From positions 1 through 46,037 of the forward strand of contig JAEUVS010000049.1 in assembly GCA_016786745.1 (NCBI GenBank): a DNA stretch of 46,037 bases. Reading direction: 5' to 3'. Positions 43,614 through 46,037 of the stretch are shown here, piece after piece; the first letter of the stretch is position 1; every line of letters begins with the position of its first letter. The translations under genes and the position numbers were made by a program. The notes under the pieces were generated by a model. It was not told the DNA's origin. It searched no databases and worked only from the letters and a program-made list of their open reading frames with translations. Source of the stretch: Chitinophagaceae bacterium (GTDB taxonomy: Bacteria > Bacteroidota > Bacteroidia > Chitinophagales > Chitinophagaceae).

Positions 43614-44257
43614 TTAGCAATGTTGATCACCTGTAAAAGGGGTTCGGACTTTTTTAAGTACCTCGTGGTTTCTTCGATTTTCATTAACTATATACAATCC
43701 GGTGGTTGCGATGGACTTATGGCCATTATGAGTGGCAGCTATCCCCAGTCCCAATATTGCGGAGGTTTGGTCCGTGTTTAAATGTTTCAACGAATAGAAG
43801 TCGCACTTGATTCCGAGCTTTTCTTTTATATGTGCGCGCCACCTGCGGCTGATTTGTTCTTCACGAATCTTTTTCGGACCAGGTTTAAGTCCTACGCTGA
43901 ATACATAGCTTTTCAGATCACATCCTTCCAATGCTTTTGCTAGAAGGGTAGAGCAACATCCTTTATGGTGCGTACTACCCATTCATACTGCTGGCTTTTC
44001 AGAATGAGATACTTTACTGTTTGAGATTCCAGGTCGACATGTTCACCCTGAACCCGAAGAATCTCGGTGGTTCGACTACCGGAGTGAAAAAAGATGTTGA
44101 TGAATAATCACAGACGTTCGTCGAATTCTTTAGTGAACTCATCTATTCGACGGCATTCATCAGGAGTAAGTATGCTTCGCAGTCTACGCACAACCCTTTT
44201 CTTCTTTAAATCTCGAGCCGGATTGAAATCTATAGCACGATATTGCGGGATAAGCAT
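43614..44257 (-). pseudogene. Decayed tyrosine recombinase/integrase
   Basis: The minus strand encodes IDFNPARDLKKKRVVRRL at the start, then FHSGSRTTEILRVQGEHVDL (catalytic Arg region). It continues with GLKPGPKKIREEQISRRWR, YSLKHLNTDQTSAIL, and GHKSIATTGLYIVNE with the nucleophile Tyr. A TGA at 44108-44110, a TAG at 43940-43942 and a frameshift beside the latter break it, so it is a pseudogene. It lies upstream of the AbiTii-like gene and probably marks an old mobile-element insertion. Confidence 0.8.
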
Positions 44258-44362
44258 ATCAATTTATGGAAATAGTTGTCTACAACTATACATCTTGCTC
44301 CGTGCAACATAGGCACGGTCAAGGGTGCTTTTGGAACATGCATATTTTGTCAAGAAAGCAGG

Positions 44363-45067
44363 CTAAAGTTTACGTCCTCTGCCTTTCTTTTTACTATTGG
44401 CCTTTAAATTCTCCATTAGTTTCCTTGTAGTTTCAGGCAGCCCATACGTTTTATGTGGATTATGAAAAGCATCTTTAAGACGGTCAGAAATTGTGGACCA
44501 TTTGACATCCGGGCCAACAAATTCGACAGGCAAATCAAAATTGATATCATCATGATGTATCAATGATTGCTTCACCATATTTATATTCAAATCCGGATAT
44601 TTCTTTTGACAGGCATTAAGCAATTGATCCAGAGTGTATTTCTCCAATAAAGAATACATATCAACAAAATCCTTCAATCGCTTACCGGAATGGAAAATGG
44701 CATTAAGTTTCATTGCTCCTATATCAAGCAGGGAAACCATGCGGATCCCTTCAATGATTTCAATATTCTCTATTAGCGCATATTGATGGGCAATCAAATC
44801 GATTTTTACATCATTAACATAACAGAAAACCCCGTTCGTCAGGGTCCGCACTTCTTCTGCGCTATAATTTGTAGCCAGATGATTTCCGAGCTCAGAAGCA
44901 TTAAAAGCTGAAGTTGAAAATAAATCGATATCTACAGATATCCGGTGGCCTATCAGTAAGGCGAGAGCCGTGCCACCCACCAGGTTAAAATCTTTAAATT
45001 TATCATCCGCCATCAATTTCTTGATCAAATCCAGTGTCCCCTTTTCGACTGACTTCGTGCGTAACAT
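44363..45067 (-). CDS. AbiEii-type nucleotidyltransferase toxin
   Basis: This 234-residue protein matches AbiEii/AbiGii-type toxins: FNLVGGTALALLIGHRISVDIDLFST is the nucleotidyltransferase signature (GG..., then the D.D metal pair), followed by VKIDLIAH, and DIGAMKLNAIFHSGKRLKDFVDMYSLLE. These enzymes add nucleotides to an acceptor such as tRNA and block growth. The gene overlaps the preceding DUF6922 gene by 43 bp, the usual antitoxin-first arrangement. It appears intact, whereas the surrounding genes are decayed. The region is more AT-rich than the catabolic operons. Confidence 0.87.
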   Translation of the reverse strand: MLRTKSVEKGTLDLIKKLMADDKFKDFNLVGGTALALLIGHRISVDIDLFSTSAFNASELGNHLATNYSAEEVRTLTNGVFCYVNDVKIDLIAHQYALIENIEIIEGIRMVSLLDIGAMKLNAIFHSGKRLKDFVDMYSLLEKYTLDQLLNACQKKYPDLNINMVKQSLIHHDDINFDLPVEFVGPDVKWSTISDRLKDAFHNPHKTYGLPETTRKLMENLKANSKKKGRGRKL

Positions 45068-45354
45068 GCCAAATCCTCCTTTTTCAATTTAAAATAGTTA
45101 CACACGTTTTCAATTGCATAGTCAGGCAGATATTTAATTTCGGATTTTAGTACTTTGATCACTTTGCTTTTCCCATAAAACCGGATCATTTCTTCCCATT
45201 CCTGTTTATTGCCACGTTCAATGACGCGGTCAATAACACCCAAATACCCTTTCTGCCAGTCAATTTTATCAATATTGGAATCCCAAAATAATCGCTTTGG
45301 CAGATTGGGCTTTTGCCCGTTCTTCGACTTTATTATGTTTTTGAGAAGCCCCAT
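45025..45354 (-). CDS. DUF6922 protein, probable antitoxin of the AbiEii-type toxin
   Basis: This 109-residue protein has LPKRLFWDSNIDKIDWQKGY near residue 18, then VIDRVIERGNKQEWEEMIRFYG, and ends in FKLKKEDLACYARSQ. This is the DUF6922 pattern that commonly precedes AbiEii-type nucleotidyltransferases in Bacteroidota. The 43-bp overlap with the toxin gene supports cotranscription. Antitoxin function is inferred from position. Confidence 0.85.
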   Translation of the reverse strand: MGLLKNIIKSKNGQKPNLPKRLFWDSNIDKIDWQKGYLGVIDRVIERGNKQEWEEMIRFYGKSKVIKVLKSEIKYLPDYAIENVCNYFKLKKEDLACYARSQSKRGHWI

Positions 45355-45445
45355 AATTATCTAAAATTACGACAATTGCCTTCTTTTTGCAAGAGGTGGT
45401 ATAACTATCAAGATTTTTAAAAAATAAAATTTACTGAACGGAATA

Positions 45446-46009
45446 TTACCGGACAATTTTTAGTACCGGAATATTAGTGACTTGTGATTTTGTTTTCAGG
45501 TTGCCTTGCTCATCAAAAAGTTTTCCTTTCACCATTTGCATATTTCCTGCAATATTATTTTTGTTTGCTCTTACATAGATTTCAGTTGTTTTTACGCTTC
45601 TATGCCCCAACATTTTACTCACTGTTTTAAGTGTCACTCCCTGGTTAAAAGTGACCTCATTAGCAAAAAAGAACCGAAACTGGTGCGTGTTGTTCAACAT
45701 CCTGGTATTGATAATTCCAGCAATTTCTTTCAGGCACCTGTTGTAATACTCGTTCGAAGGCACAGGAAGCAACCGGCCAGAGCGGCAATTAACCGGGTGA
45801 CCCTTGTATTTCTCAATAATTTTTTTGACAATGGGTAAAAGTGGTACAGATTCATCAAATCCTGTTTTTTGACGGTTTTTACTGATCCACGGCTGTCCAT
45901 CCATTCCCCTGATAATATCTCTGGGTTCGGCAGCATAGGTCTCCTGGTAAGAGAACCCTGTAAATGCCTGAAATATGGCTGTAGCCTTCCGTGTTTTTGT
46001 AGCCTTCAT
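45446..46009 (-). pseudogene. Tyrosine recombinase, N-terminal half missing
   Basis: These 187 residues cover the catalytic domain of a Bacteroidota tyrosine recombinase: AIFQAFTGFSYQET, GRLLPVPSNEYYNRCLKEIA, HQFRFFFANEV (the HxxR motif, with Phe where the second His-type position normally lies), and LGHRSVKTTEIYVR with the nucleophile Tyr. A TAA immediately precedes the ATG in frame, and the arm-binding/core-binding domains (about 200 residues) are not in the 28 bp that remain. Either the gene is truncated or the start lies in another frame outside the window. It flanks the toxin-antitoxin pair. Confidence 0.7.
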
Positions 46010-46037
46010 TTACCATGAGAGATAATTTTGGAGTAGG

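Overview
The window comes from the chromosome of a Bacteroidota bacterium, most likely a Chitinophagaceae-like member of the Chitinophagia/Sphingobacteriia. The signs are two SusC/SusD pairs, an ECF sigma/FecR/STN-SusC signalling set, several Tat- and lipoprotein-exported enzymes, and the DUF6922/AbiEii pair. No tRNA, rRNA or CRISPR array was seen.

Layout. (1) 1-6081, plus strand: a tightly overlapping catabolic operon with an IlvD/Edd-family dehydratase (cut by the window start), a two-subunit transketolase, a zinc medium-chain dehydrogenase and two tandem short-chain dehydrogenases. (2) 6112-9510, minus strand: three exported or cytoplasmic amide-hydrolase-like genes, namely a short ceramidase-family protein and two nitrilase-superfamily proteins, the second having lost its catalytic Cys. 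(3) 9633-22343, plus strand: ECF sigma factor, FecR anti-sigma, STN-type SusC, SusD, a Tat-exported isomerase-like protein, a cytochrome c/sugar dehydrogenase fusion lipoprotein and a 1001-residue PVC-type dehydrogenase/HEAT/cytochrome c lipoprotein. (4) 22393-23090: a decayed ABC permease. (5) 23382-37026, plus strand: a LacI regulator followed by a 14-bp perfect palindrome (probable operator), a GH109-like Gfo/Idh/MocA protein, a NagB-like protein, SusC, SusD, an HGSNAT/DUF5009-like membrane acetyltransferase, an ExuT-like MFS permease, a second cytochrome c/sugar dehydrogenase fusion and a secreted beta-helix protein. (6) 37097-42475: unrelated small genes, with an alpha/beta hydrolase remnant, an XRE/DUF2975 pair, an exported amidohydrolase, a NirK-like copper lipoprotein, a small lipoprotein and an NTF2-like protein. 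(7) 42497-46009, minus strand: a mobile-element scar with an AraC remnant fused out of frame to a truncated AbiTii-like gene, a decayed tyrosine integrase, a DUF6922/AbiEii toxin-antitoxin-like pair, and a second integrase without its N-terminal half.

How the genes may work together (inference). Regions 1-5 look like one large, two-part glycan utilisation locus built on oxidation rather than phosphorylation. SusCD pairs would import an oligosaccharide. Exported GH109-like, beta-helix and amide-hydrolase enzymes would trim it. Heme-linked sugar dehydrogenases would oxidise the released sugars in the periplasm, and an ExuT-like permease would import the sugar acid. The IlvD-type dehydratase, dehydrogenases and transketolase would finish the pathway. 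The NagB-like, GH109-like and HGSNAT-like genes and the three amide hydrolases point to an amino-sugar or N-acylated substrate. Several enzymes lack canonical active-site residues, which is the most unusual feature of the window.
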